NCBI GenBank assembly: GCA_905250115.1
Contig: CAJNOI010000037.1
Coordinates: 496,001 to 560,000, forward strand
DNA length: 64,000 nt
Direction of reading: 5' to 3'
Origin: Adineta steineri
Lineage: Eukaryota; Rotifera; Eurotatoria; Adinetida; Adinetidae
The translations under genes and the position numbers were made by a program. Each line of letters begins with the position of its first letter. Within the stretch, counting starts at the first letter, position 1. A model generated the notes under the pieces. That model searched no databases. It was not told the origin of the DNA and was given only the letters and a program-made list of their open reading frames with translations. Below are positions 35,131 to 48,798 of the stretch, piece by piece.

Positions 35131-36137
35131 TTATGGAAGTGGATTTAATCCTTCGATTAATGTTGATGTGTTGTCCTTTGGTTGTAAATTACCATCAATT
35201 AATATTGCATTTTCATTATCAAGATTTCTACTTAAGAGCGTACCTAGGCCAACTGGTAATGGTTGAATATGATCAAAAAAATATGCATTAATTTGAGCAC
35301 CAATAACTAATACCAAGCCAAAGAGATAAAAGAGCAAAACTGCTACTATAACAAAACCTAATTGACCAACATAATTTGACATAAATGAATGAACATACAT
35401 TGGAAAAATAGAAAGAAGTATTTGTAAACCAATTGCAGCAGCTAATGCTCCAGCCCAGCTAGATATATATAGATATATATAAATTAAATTTACTTAAAGT
35501 TAGAAACATTTTCTACATACGTATTACGGAAAAGCATTTTTCGATTTGGTACATTATAATAAATTAATTCAAATAATAAAAATCCAAATATTGCACTGCC
35601 TAATGCTGTTCCAATTTGAGCAAGTCCTTCGTGTTTTGTCAAAACGGCAGGAGCTGATGAACTTATAAGTAAAAGTGGCATAAGAATTATAAATGATAAA
35701 AGCATTTTAATAGCATGAATATTTTGATCAATTGCAGATCGTTCACGTATTCGATAAATTATTGTTAAAACATCATCAATACCAATCATTAAACGTGAAC
35801 CAGCAAATACTGATACACAAAACGTAATTAAAAATACCAAACCAGCTTGCTGTGATAAAGATTTTAGTAAACCATCAATTATATCAGCTATACCTTCGTC
35901 TTTAGGAAATGCATTTATTAGACGATTACGAATGTTATCTATGACAGCCTGATCACCTTGGAATATTAAAGTTGCAATAGAGAATAGACATAGAATAAGT
36001 GGTAGTAAAGATACTAATAAATTATATCCAATAAGAGATGATAGTGAGAAAGACCAATCATGCACTATTTTCCAAAAAAATTGAATCGAATGAAATTTAA
36101 ATCGACCAAATTTTTCTTTTGCATTAACCCCCATCAT
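35131..36137 (-). CDS. YihY/BrkB family inner-membrane-type protein, probable bacterial transfer
   Basis: Exons 35521-36137 and 35131-35458 join in phase (TGG codon restored across a 62-base intron) to 314 aa. The protein has about six hydrophobic helices. Near the start SLSSLIGYNLLVSLLPLILCLF matches the family's S-x-x-A-Y-x-x-x-x-S-L-x-P motif. Later come VFAGSRLMIGIDDVLTIIYRIRER, FELIYYNVPNRKM and a final YVGQLGFVIVAVLLFYLFGLVLVIGAQINAYF helix, the usual YihY/BrkB C-terminus. These are bacterial membrane proteins with a disputed role (once annotated as ribonuclease BN). I know of no standard animal orthologue, so transfer from bacteria followed by intron gain is the likely explanation. The start at 36137 is the first ATG of a Met-Met pair. 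Confidence 0.8.
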
Positions 36138-37514
36138 ACTATTTTTTGCATTGACTATTTGATATATGTAATGCTTGATTGCTTTTATGTTAATAACAAA
36201 CCAACCGATACGAAGCAAGAAACTTTCTTTCTATACATATGCTTTTTTATGTTTTTAGCCGAACTAATAATATGTCTGACTCATCAATAAAAATTAACAC
36301 GTGTTCACAAACACTGTGCTTTTGTTATATGATCGAAAAATATTTACCCACCCTTATACTCTAAACTCACTTCTAATAAATAAGCCTATCAAAAAAAAAA
36401 TACATTATTCTCTTACTAAACACTAACATCTATTAAGTGATTAAAATGCTTCATCGATTTATCTTTGTTGACAATCGATAAACAAATACATAGACAAAAA
36501 TATAAATAATCCTCTCAATAAACTTGTAAAGAGAAATCATCACCGACCAATATACTTAATAATGTTTTATCATCATCATCTATCTGATATATATATATCA
36601 CTAAATCTAAATGAGCATTTATCATCTTTTTTTTCTTCACTTAAGTGATGAAAACACGTATTACTTTTGAATGTAATATCCCTTTATCTTACATATTAAA
36701 ATTAAGATGATATTTAATCGAAATAAAACAGTATCATCAAACTTAGTGTAATAATAATAACATAGTATAGCCATAATTATATCAAATTTATATTTCTCTA
36801 TTCATAACTATAACAATAGGAAGTTGATAAATGACCATTCACTGTCATATCATTCTTTATTGTAAATGATCAATAGATATGATTATTTTATCATGAATTC
36901 ATATTTCACATTTCAAGATTTCTATCGATATATCTTTATAAGGTTCAATTAAGAAATATATATATACACAATACAGTTAAGTGTGAAAGATGATATGATA
37001 ACATGACCCAAAATATTATCATTTTCATGATTTATGTATTTAGTAAAACGTGAATAAAAACTATTATTTTTGTTTTTTCCATGAACTATTCTTTCTTTCT
37101 TTACATTGACATTGATATATACATGTTAAGTTAAAAAGAAATAGAGATTATCCAATGTTAACATATCTAATTTCTTCGTTGATCGAAAATGTATATATAT
37201 ATGTATGCACGGAGAAATTGAAATGTCAAATGTACATACTTCCCTCTTCGCTTTCGTTTATAGAGGGGTTAATCACTTCTATTCTCTTTCGCGTCTCTCT
37301 CTCTCTCTCATATTGCTTTTGCGTTTTATTTGTTTGATGTTTTTAAGTTATGTTTTTGTTGACCTGTCCGTCCGTCGTCCTCGTTATTCTCTCTTCGTTC
37401 GACATGTGTATACACGATGGATATAGAAAATGATTATTGTCCACATTCATTGTTATTATTGACGTAGGAACGAAAAAAAGAAAAGACAAATTCATATCCT
37501 TTCAAGGTAATAAT
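36138..37514. other. AT-rich divergent intergenic stretch
   Basis: Separates the minus-strand YihY gene from plus-strand Crumbs, so both promoters are expected. A (CT)n stretch near 37292-37309 lies about 200 bases upstream of the Crumbs start. A few T-rich frames near the right end are not taken as coding. Confidence 0.35.
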
Positions 37515-40500
37515 ATGACAAGATATTCCAGCATTTATTATTTTCTATTTATTATTCTTATTATATTAAATAAAATCTTATCGAAAAGTATAACATTCAG
37601 TTATCGTACATGTTTACCAAATATAAATTTATTACATATTGAACAATATCATCCATTGAACAGTCAATTCTTTCGACTTGTAACAAAAGATTTTCATTTA
37701 CATATTATTTATACATATGAAAATGAAACAATTGATTATAAATTTGGAAATTTTAATTTTTCATTACCATATTCAGCTAGTTTTGATTATCAATTTCAAA
37801 CAGCTATTGATTATTATCATGAAATTGATACATGGCATTATGTTAATATAACATTTGATGATTATCAATCGAAAGTATTTATATCATTTAATGGTGATGA
37901 AACACGTTTAATACCTTTAATTAATTATCGTAATAAAAATTTAACAACAACAAAATTAAATGTTAATGTTCTTGTTGATGAACAACAAACAAATGTGACA
38001 TGTTTATTACCTTATTCAGGTTTTGAGACTAATTATCAAAATTGTTTAATTAATATTAAAACTTGTGGTTAGTAGAAGGAAATTTGTGATTAATTAAATT
38101 ATCTTCTTTTTGTTTCTAAAGAATATCAAACATGTACTTCAATAAATAATGCAGAACAGTATTGTCCACTCTTTAAAATATTTGATTGTCGACCATTTAC
38201 AGGTAGATTAGATATTTTGGGTTTTATTTTTGCATATTAGATTGGTTGATCTAGATTTGGAATGTGGTTTAAAAACAATACCTGTTCGTTGTTTAACAAA
38301 TCATTGTCAAAATCGTGGTATTTGTTATGTTGATCTATTACGAAATCTTACTCAATGTGTTTGTCCATCTGGTAGGGAACAAAAAAAAACAATTATAATT
38401 TTGTTTAGTATTTACAAATATTTTTTTAAGGTTTTGCTGGTAATCAATGTCAATATCAAATTGATGAATGTCAATCAAGTCCATGTCCGAAACATAGTCA
38501 CTGTATTGATTTACCAAATAGTTATACATGTGTTTGTGGTATAGAGGATTAAATTTGAGAGGGAGAGAGAAAAAAATGACATGTTTATTTTAATATTTAG
38601 ATCCTGGATGGACTGGTATTGATTGTTCAGAAGATATCGATGAATGTAAAACAATACAACCATGTAAAGCAGCACGAACTTGTATTAATCTCCCAGGAAC
38701 ATATAAATGTGATTGTTTTGATAATTTTGGTGGACAAAATTGTGAAATGGTATGAAAAATCAATATTTACACTTTCATTACTGACTTTTACATTAACATA
38801 AATGTTATCATAGTTGATACCATAATTCTATGAAAGAAAAAAATCTAAGTGTTTATTATTTTCTTTAGTCACTTGATCCATGTTTATCACAACCATGTTT
38901 GAATGATGCATTAAAATGTCATCCAATTCTCGAAAGTGATAATGTTGTTTTTCGTTGTACATGTCAAGCTGGTTTTACGGGTCCACGATGCGAAACAAAT
39001 ATTAATGATTGTGAAGGTATTATTTGCCCAAAAAATAATACATATTGTATAGATGGATTGAATTCATTTGATTGTCAATGTAAATCAAATTTTAAACGAA
39101 GTATGAAGAAAATCTATTTTAAAGATTTGATATTATTTTTAATTTTTTGTAGATCGAGATGGTTTATGTGTAGAACAAAATCCTTGTAATTCATCTCCAT
39201 GTCATTCAAATGCTACTTGTTACAATTTGAATGGTGGGGAATATCGTTGTATGTGTCCACCGACATATACAGGTATTCGATGTGATCAAGATATTGATGA
39301 ATGTAGTGTTTTTCCATCGATATGTCGAAATGGAGGAACGTAAGTTATTCAAATGATTATTCTAAAAAATTAAAGATTCATATGTTTTTTAAAGATGTGT
39401 AAATGAAATTGGTTCATATCGATGTTATTGTGCATCAGGTTGGATTGGCTCGACATGTGCGAAAGCTATTGATTATTGTCTTTCACAGCCTTGTAATCAA
39501 AATGGCACATGTATCAATAAAGTATACTGTTTTGCAAATTATATGAAAGAAATAAAATTATTTTTCTGCGAATATAGATAAATGGATTTGAATGTCGATG
39601 TTTATCAACATTTACAGGTGATGTATGTCAAAATGATATTGATGAATGTCTCGTAAATCCATGTATGAATAATGGAACTTGTTATAATTATATGGGTGGT
39701 TTTCATTGTAAATGTTCGACAGGATATTATGGTAATATTATATGATTATTTTTTATTGGGGAGTAATTATTTTATTTCATTCATCATAGGTGATCATTGT
39801 GAATATTCACCAGCTGAATGTCAACGTTTACAACAAGCAAATTTATCAATAAAATGTACGGATCCTCAGTTATGTATTGTAAATGATACAGAAAAATTAA
39901 ATCAAATAAATCAATTATCATCGTATACATGTAAAACAGAACGCACGAAAATACTTGATACCTATTTTACATGTATCAATGAACAACTTTTAAATACATG
40001 TCATTGTCCTTCGGGTAAATAGAACTAATAGATTATCATTAACTAATCTTAAATTAATACATTTAGATCTAATTTCATGCATCGATAATCATCTTCAATC
40101 AAAATATTGTGGTTGTCAAAATGGTGGAACTTGTTTTTGGACTAATTCTACCAATTATCGTTGTTATTGTCCACCGGGTCTAACTGGTGAAGATTGTCTT
40201 AATGACATCAATCTTTGTTCAAGTCAACCATGTTATAATAATGGAACATGTTTTCCTCATTTAAATACATTTACATGTCAATGTCCAACATATACTAAAG
40301 GTATTTATTGTCAAGAATTTATTGATCCATGTGAACATAATCCTTGTTTGAATAATGGTCAATGTCAACCTATCAATAATACCTATCAATGTAATTGTAC
40401 ATCGAATTATATAGGTAATCATTGTGAATTATATCAAACATCATGTTTATCTCAACCATGTCAAAATCATGGACAATGTTTTGATCGTAATAATAATACA

Positions 40501-43500
40501 TTTGAATGTCAATGTCCATTTAATTATCAAGGAAAATTATGTGAAGAATCTATTGATCTATGTAAAACAACATCAAATACAAGTCTTTGTTTAAATGGTG
40601 GATTATGTCAAATAATGAATCGTACAATACAATGTATATGTTTACCTGGTTTTACAGGTTTATTTTGTGACGTAAATATTGATGAATGTTACACAAAACC
40701 ATGTTCACCACATGGTGAATGTCTTGATTTAATTAATGGTTATCAATGTCAATGTAAATCTGGTTATTATGGTTATAATTGTGATCGTCAACAAAAAGAA
40801 TTTAGTAAATCATTAATACAAATACGTTCAAGTCTTTTGTCAACATTTCATTTACGTAATTCATCAATAAATATATCAAAAATTTTACCATATCGTTCAT
40901 CATTAATACCAATACGTATACAATATGAATTTCGTACAACATTAAAACAAATTTCACTTCTTGCTATTGGAAAACGTTTTCAACAAGAATTAATATCTAA
41001 TCGAATAGTAACAAATTTAGATAATAAAATTATGTTATCAACATTTATTGATAATCAAGATCAATGGATTATGATTATTATTGAAGTATATCAATTATGG
41101 ATTGATGTACGTATTGGTAAAAATTCCATGTCACAACGATTTTATATTCGAAATTCTTCACTTGAATATGAACTTCAAAAAGAAATTATATTTGGTTATA
41201 GAAATTATTCGGGTTGTATACGACAAGTTGAAATTTCTTATAGTCAAGCATATTCAATTCTATTAACAGATCAATTAGTAGAAATGAATGAAAATACAAC
41301 AGTTGGATGTCATAGGTAAATATTCATTATAGAGACTAATAACGTTCGTCCGGGAACTCGCTTAGCTCTTTCTCATTTACTGAAAAAACAATTGAAAACC
41401 GTGAAAAATCGGTTTTCGATGTTTTTTTGACCTTGCGGACATAGAAGCAAACAATTTTTGTTTGCAAGACTTTTCTGTATGAGAAAGAGAATATTGTATT
41501 AATTAATATGATTTATTTAGAACGAATGCGTGTGAAACTGCTGTTTGTAGAAAAAATGAATTATGTCATGATCATTGGTTTTATTATACATGTCAATGTC
41601 AATCTCCATTTTTTGGTGAACAATGCGATCAAAGTAATATTTTATTTTTGTTATTTTTTTTCTATTAAAAAGTTTGAATAATTTTAGTTGCTCCAATTGT
41701 AAAATTTAACCAATCAAGTTTAGTTGATATTTCTTCATCGTCGCCTATTTCAAATATATCATTCTTTTTTAATACACTTCAATCAAATGGAACATTATTT
41801 GAACTTTTTTCTTCTTCTTCTTCAAAATCAATTCGATTTACTCGTGATATAACTTCACAAAATCGTTCATTTGTAAAAATTCTCGGTACATTAGTCAATG
41901 GTCGTTTTCATTTGATTGTTATTGATAATGAACCTAAATCTGAAGAGTATGAATTACGTAATGAACAAAAATTAGATGATGGTCATCCACATCAAATTCA
42001 ACTTGATTTAAATAATAATCGTTTGATTATTGATGGAATCTATAATGAATCATTAATAAAATTAAATCATAGAATTATACCAGATAAACTTCGATTGAAT
42101 CCAGATAAGACATTAAGCGGTTGGTTACAAGATTTAAGAATTAATAATCAACTTATTTCACTTGATAACACAAGTCAATCAACAAAAGATTTAAATGTTA
42201 CAAGTTTTAATACAGAAAAATTAGAAAATAATCCTTGTTATCCACATAATCCATGTCAAAATCAAGGGACTTGTCTGGTCACAAATTCACATGACTACTT
42301 GTAAGTTTACTTTGTTCAAAAAAAAAAGACATACATCATATATCATATATATATATGGGCAATCAACAGTGAGACATCCTGTCTATTGTCTAGATTGAAG
42401 TAGTACACTTTATTCTGCCTTTTCTGTTTAACGGACTTTTGAACCTTGAGTGAATATGTCCACTATTTTGCTTAGTATACATACACACATCTATGCCACT
42501 GTCCTTTTTCTCTCATGTCACTTCGATTGCGCTTTCCTCTCTCATAAGTGGCGCGAGTGAGGCCAAGTATTTTTTTTTTTCTTCTTCTCTTTTCTTCTCT
42601 TAACTGTACTTTAATAGAAATAGTAAAGGTAAGTCTGAACGAGACAGAACGGCGGTCACAATGCAATTACTTTCTCTCTTTCTGTTCGTTCATTGAGGGC
42701 GAAAAGTTCAAATCAGTGTGTCTACACATTATTTCTATCGAGTTTCTTTTCTTTTTTTTGTGTCATACATACATCCCACATGTTTGATAAAAGTCATATA
42801 GTACAAAAGTTTTTAATATTTATTTCTCTTCTTTCATTTCCATCAATAATCAGATGTCAATGTGAATCAAATTGGTTTGGTCAAAATTGTACACAAATTA
42901 ATATATGTAATAATAATAACAGTAGTCTTTGTCCAGATGGATTTATTTGTAAAACAATTGATAATAATAATCAAGAATGTTTAGCAACTGGAACATTTGA
43001 AGGAAATTCAAGTCATTTAATAGGTTTATTTAATTATAGTTCAATATTAACAAATGAATTATCATTTCATCTTCGTGCTCATGTCCAATCAGGACATTTA
43101 TTAACAATAAAAAATGTTTTGAATTCAAAATATTTTTCCTTTTATTTATCGGGAGAAAATCTTATTTATCGTGATTCAAGTTTATCAAATGATTTAATTA
43201 TTGAATTAAATAATCAAACATTTAAACAATGGACATTATTTCATTTTCAATGGTTAGAAAATTCAACATTAATATTCAATTATTCCTATACATATTCAAT
43301 TAATATAACATTCGATGAAATATTTTTATTAAATGATCAAATTGAATTAACAATTGGTAATGGTTTTCGTGGATGTTTAGAATATGTTTTATTAGGTGAT
43401 AATCTTTATGTACCATTTTATAAAGATTTAATCAATGAAAATAATAATAATAATACATATATAAATCGAATACAAATTGAACAAATTGAAAATATTCAAA

Positions 43501-45424
43501 TAAATAATTGTTCATTTACGAATATATGTGCAAATCTTACTTGTCATAATGGACAATGTATTAATGATTTTGATCGAGGAAAATGTTTATGTAATCATGG
43601 ATGGGAAGGAGATTATTGTGAAAAAAATATTGACGAATGTCAACAAGGAAATAATTGTTCAATAGAACATAGTACATGTGAAGATCATATCGATGGTTAT
43701 TATACATGTAAATGTCAACAAGGTTTTACTGGAAAATAGTAAGTTGTCTTTATTATTTTTTGCGGTCATTGAATTTAAATATAGCTGATGCCGTTCATTT
43801 TTTTTTATGATTATGGCTAAACACATTTTATTTATCGATGAGTAAAGATCATTGACTACATAGAGATTATTCTGATTGAAAGGATTATAAGATATCATCG
43901 AAAAAAGACTAGAATATAGGTGTAAATCTAAATTCATGTTTATGTTAATGATATAGATCGATTCTTATGATTTTTAATTATATATTGTCGATCTAATCGC
44001 TTTTTTTACTCTACTCTATCGATCATAATTGATTATTCAAGATTTAATGATAGCATCATAGTATAAGATTGATAAGTTCTTTTTCTTTTTTGTTTAGTTG
44101 TGAAACCAATATTGATGAATGTTCATCTTCTCCATGTGCTAATCATGGAATTTGTACAGACTTAATTAATGGTTATCATTGTAATTGTACTGATAATTAT
44201 ATAAGTTCAAATTGTTCAATATCTCTTAATGAAACTTGTTTTGGTCGTTTAAAACCTTGTCAAAATAATGGAACATGTATTTTAAAAAGTACGAATCTTT
44301 ATGTTGATTATCCTGAAACAGAATGTCAATGTCAGGATGGTTATAATGGTCAATGGTGTGAAAATGATTTATGTTTAAAATTAAATTGTCAACATAATGG
44401 TACATGTCAAAGATTATCCAATGGACAAGCTAAATGTTTATGTACTGAACAATGGAATGGAACTGAATGTCAAACGGATGTTAATGAATGTATTATGAAT
44501 AAAACGAATTTATGTTTAAATAATGGTACATGTATAAATTATCCAGGTGGTTATACATGTCATTGTTCGGAAAATTATCTTGGATATCATTGTGAACGAA
44601 AACATATATGTTTAGAACATACACCATGTTTTAATAATGGACAATGTCGACCGGATAGTGAAAATTATTATTGTGAATGTTCATCAAATTTTACAGGTTT
44701 ACATTGTGAATTTCCAACATGTGAATCAGCACCTTGTAGAAATAATGGAACATGTATACCAGATAGTGAACGAGGATTTCAATGTAATTGTACAGAAACA
44801 GGTTATGAAGATGAAAAATGTATGACTGAAATTAATGAATGTCTTAGTAATCCATGTCAAAATAATGGAAGTTGTATTGATCAAATTCGTGGATATATAT
44901 GTGTATGTCCTAAATCATTTATGGGACATCAATGTCAAAATAAGGTAAATAAAACTGCTGAACTGAGTTTAAGAATGAAGAATCTATTTTGCTTTTATTT
45001 AATTAACGTGTCGAAAATCAGTCATCCATCAATGTGTGACATGATTGACCGAAATATTTAACATGAGTTTTTTTCCCTTCTGTAGACACATTAATTGTTC
45101 TTGCTAGACATGTTAAGTGTCGATACATAATCAGTCTGACATGTTCTTGTAGAATAGGAAAGATGTGTACCATTTAATTCATTGTTCATTTAATTTTAGA
45201 AATTTCTCGCTTTACTTGGATTTTCTTATCATTATGTTATATGGCCTGGTATAGCTATTCTATTATTATTAGTAATTATTCTATTAACAATTGTCATTAG
45301 TCGTATACGTGAAAGTCGACGATCACGTGGTACATATAGACCAGCATTAAATGAAAATGGTCAAAGTTCGCGTGTAGAATTTAGTATGATTTTAAAACCA
45401 CCACCTGAAGAACGATTGATATGA
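37515..45424 (+). CDS. CRB: Crumbs apical polarity receptor
   Basis: Sixteen in-phase exons: 37515-38067, 38122-38202, 38255-38371, 38431-38538, 38601-38749, 38869-39100, 39153-39339, 39395-39521, 39578-39731, 39790-40014, 40067-41315, 41521-41633, 41688-42300, 42854-43738, 44098-44944 and 45200-45424. They encode about 1954 aa. Order: signal peptide, a unique N-terminal region, many EGF-like repeats (several with the calcium-binding D-I-D-E-C start), three laminin-G-like domains (exons 40067, 41688 and 42854) interspersed with EGF repeats, one membrane helix (WPGIAILLLLVIILLTIVI) and a 40-residue tail. The tail has a Gly-Thr-Tyr-Arg-Pro FERM-binding motif and the exact C-terminus Glu-Arg-Leu-Ile that binds the PDZ domain of PALS1/Stardust and Par-6. 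Crumbs fixes the apical membrane of epithelia. Confidence 0.95.
41366..41489. repeat. Hairpin-rich palindromic block in a Crumbs intron
   Basis: Intron 41316-41520 carries an outer inverted repeat CTCTTTCTCAT (41366-41376) and ATGAGAAAGAG (41479-41489). Two inner hairpins lie between them: GAAAACC...GGTTTTC, and GCAAACAA...TTGTTTGC. The GC content is above that of other introns. It could be a small fold-back element. Confidence 0.45.
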
Positions 45425-45653
45425 AAGAAAAATAAATCAATCCATGTTTGTCAGATATGATTAGTCAATTTTTTCTCCTATCATTACTGCTATTTTTTTT
45501 CTTATTCTACATTTTTGTGTTGTGTTTTTGTTTGTCATAATAATTTGTATGTCTGATGCAATGTAGTTTACTATGTTTTTTTGTCTTTATTCTTGTTTAT
45601 AATGGAAAAAACAATAAATTTTAAATTACTATTCTTATTTTAAGATTTTCATT

Positions 45654-46175
45654 ATGTCGGCAACATTAGCATCTATTGCTGATCATCTTGATAGTCTAGC
45701 TGTTGTTGGTGCAGGACTTTTTGCTGGTGCTGCTCTATATATAACAATTGGTGAAACACCAGCTCTACAAGATTTTGGTCTTGATGAACATTGGCGTTTC
45801 TTTCCACATATGTATAAAAGAGCTGCAATTTCTCAAAGTGTTTTTAGCGCAATTGGTGGTATAGCTGCTATTGCTCATGGTACTCGTATTAATGGCTCTT
45901 CATTCGATCGTAATCTATGGATTATTGCTGGAACAACATTAATTGGTATGGCGCCATATACAATCTTTCTAATGCTTCCAACAAATAATACGATTATTAA
46001 TGATAATAAAGAAACAACATTAGGCAAAGAAAGTCAAATAAGTGTTACACAACGAAAAAAAATACTTCAAAAATGGGCTGGACTTCATCTTGGTCGTACT
46101 ATTACTTCAGTAGCAAGTTTTAGTGCGATGGTTTTTGGTCTTAGTCGTCATTCATCATTATTATTAGGATGGTAA
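45654..46175 (+). CDS. DUF1772 (anthrone oxygenase-like) membrane protein, 173 aa
   Basis: An intronless ATG-to-TAA frame. Hydrophobic helices carry the DUF1772 pattern: GAGLFAGAALYITIGETPAL near the N-terminus (Gly-x-x-Leu-Tyr-x-x-x-x-E-x-P), a Trp/Tyr/Lys/Arg-Ala region, a PYTIFLMLPTNN turn, and a final LQKWAGLHLGRTITSVASF helix (W-x-x-x-H-x-x-R). Family members include fungal anthrone oxygenases and many uncharacterised animal proteins; the substrate here is unknown. The ATG is only 229 bases after the Crumbs stop, and the Crumbs polyadenylation signals (AATAAA near 45431 and 45612) lie in that space. Confidence 0.75.
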   Translation: MSATLASIADHLDSLAVVGAGLFAGAALYITIGETPALQDFGLDEHWRFFPHMYKRAAISQSVFSAIGGIAAIAHGTRINGSSFDRNLWIIAGTTLIGMAPYTIFLMLPTNNTIINDNKETTLGKESQISVTQRKKILQKWAGLHLGRTITSVASFSAMVFGLSRHSSLLLGW

Positions 46176-46436
46176 AGCAATTCCCGTCAAACGTGTCCAC
46201 AAATATTTTATCCTTTAGTTTAAACTTTTTTTGTATCGTAGAAATGATTCCCGGTTTCTTATAGATGACATTTTTCTGATCTCAGAATTAAAATAAAGTC
46301 TCTTAGAAAAAAATAATAATAAGATAACTCTTATTTGTCTTGATGAGCGGAATAGATCATAAATATATTTATTCTTTTTTTTTTCATCATGAAATGATAA
46401 ACAACATCAATAAAAAATAAAACTTTTTCAAAATCT

Positions 46437-48798
46437 TCATTTCTTTTGACCACCAAAACGTGCACGATATTGTTCAACCAAAGCAGTTTCTACACGTTTA
46501 AATAATGGTTGAGCTTTTCCAACTGTATGACCAGCTGGTAAATAACAATGAAAAGCATTGTCTAATCCATAATTAGATTCTTTCATATTAAGTTGTTCTC
46601 GTATTTCATTCGATGTTGTTGGCATAAATGGTTGAAGAACCAATGAAAGTAAATAAACAAGATTTAATGCAAGAGCAATACTCATTTCAGCATCAGCTCT
46701 AAAATCATTATATATTTTCATGAAGATATAATACTATACAAAAAAAAAAAGACTTACTGATCAGCATCAGAACCTTTACATTTTTTCCATGGTTCTTTCA
46801 TTTGTAAAAATTTATTACCATAGCGAGACATACGTAAAACACATTTAAGACCATCGCGAAGTCTTGTTTTTTCCATAGCTTCGAGATAAGCATTCAATTC
46901 ATTTGTAATTTGAGCAACAAATAATCGATCCAATGGTGTTTCTAATTTACTAGCATCACCAACTTTACCAGCATATTTCGTTTCACAAAATGGAATAGCT
47001 CTAAATATGTAAGACTATTGTTTAAAGATATGTAAAATATTTTCTTTATTTACCGATTAATAAAATTGCCAAGATTATTTAATAATTCCGAATTATTTTT
47101 TGACATTAAATCAGCCCATGAAAAGACACTATCCTATAAGAATTCATATGATAATAATAATTGAATTAAATGAATCTATTTACTGTAGTTTCTGGTCGAA
47201 TATATAAAAGATAAAATCTCCATATATCCGATGGAATTTCTGTATCTTGAGCATGATCACCAAATACACCAGTACCACGACTTTTTGAGAATTTTGCATC
47301 TTCATAATTAAGATAATCTATAATATGAAGAAAAAAATAATAAGAATTTCTAAAAAAAAACTTATATTTACCTATGCCAGAAAGATGATTAACAACTGTA
47401 AAATTATCTTGTGATCCTAGAAGACAAGCTGGAAAGATAACGGCATGGAATGGTACATTATCTTTAGCCATAAATTGAAATAATTCAACTTTATCTGGTT
47501 GTTTCCACCATTGTTCCCAATTATCCGTATAGTTTGCTGTTATTGATAGATAACCAATTGGTGCATCAAACCAAACATAGAAAACTTTGTTAGTATAACC
47601 TTCTAAAGGTACTTGTGTTCCCCATTTAAGATCACGTGTAATACATCGTGGTTTAAGACCTTCATTAAGCCATGCTTCAGTGATACTGCTGGCTGTACTT
47701 GTCCAATGACCTGTCTTACATGATTTATCAAACCATGATCGAACTTCTGGTTGTAATTTTGGTAAATCAAGAAATAGATGATCGGATTTTTTAATTTGTG
47801 GTGTATTACGACAAATTTGACATTTTGGTTCAACAAGTTCGATAGCATTAACTAATTTTCCACATTTATCGCATTGATCACCACGAGCATCATTATATTT
47901 GCAAGCTGGATCTGGACATGTACCAGCAACATAACGATCAGCCAAAAATCTTGAAATTAACTAATTATATTTAAAATTAAGAATAAAAATAAAAATATGT
48001 TTACCGTTGACAAGTGTCACAATATAATTGTTCGACAATATCTTTAAAGACAAGATCACGTTTATGTAATTTCCAAAAAATATCTTGAGAAATTTGAGTT
48101 TGTTTTTCTGTAGATGTACGTCCAAAATAATCAAAATCTAATTGAAACCATTTATAGATTTTTGTATGGATATCATAATATTTATCGCAAATTTGTCTTG
48201 GTGTACATTTTTCTTCTAATGCTTTTGTTTCGGTTGCTGTACCATATTCATCGGTACCACAAATGTATAACGTATTGTAATTTCTCAATCGACAATATCG
48301 AGCAAAAACATCAGCACTTAATAATGAACCAATAAGATTACCTAAATGTGGTACATTGTTCACATAAGGTAAAGCACTTGTAATTAAAATATTTCGAGCA
48401 TCAGGTTTAGGCAATCTATAATTAACAAATAGTTTTTTTGTTGAAATTCTATTAATATCTTACATCTTTTCATCAGGTTTTTTTTGATTAGCTAATAATG
48501 GTTTTTTAACCCATTCATTCAAAGCTTTTTCAACTTCTTCTGGTGTTCGATTGAAATCAAGTTCTTCTACAGGTGCTTCTGCAACAGCTTGAACTTTTTC
48601 TTGTTTTGGTTTTTCTTGTTTTGGCTTGTCCTGTTTAGGTTTATCTTGTTTAGGTTTATCCTGTTTAGGCTTATCTTTTTTTGGTTTAGCCGTTTTTTCA
48701 GTAGTTGTACTACCAGCTTCTTCCGTTTTCACAGTAGTTGATTCTTCAACTTTTAAATTTTGTAAATTAAGATCGTTGGGATCGCTTGACGTTGCCAT
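46437..48798 (-). CDS. MARS1: Cytosolic methionyl-tRNA synthetase
   Basis: Seven exons (48464-48798, 48005-48415, 47372-47949, 47184-47317, 47054-47133, 46758-47000, 46437-46698) encode 680 aa. The class I HIGH signature is PHLGN in [16 protein letters not shown]. The catalytic core contains [11 protein letters not shown], a zinc-binding insert with Cys pairs, and [19 protein letters not shown]. The KMSKS loop is [11 protein letters not shown]. It charges tRNA-Met for initiation and elongation. The first 112 residues hold no GST-like domain. Instead there is a tandem Lys-Pro-Lys-Gln-Asp/Glu repeat (about five copies) that could bind tRNA non-specifically. The protein stops soon after the anticodon-binding helical bundle and lacks the WHEP domain of vertebrate MARS1. 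Confidence 0.94.

Noticed and set aside
42460-42850. Frames on both strands within the large Crumbs intron 42301-42853
   Set aside because: The upstream and downstream Crumbs exons splice in phase without them, and their translations are Phe/Ser or Arg/Lys-rich low-complexity sequence.
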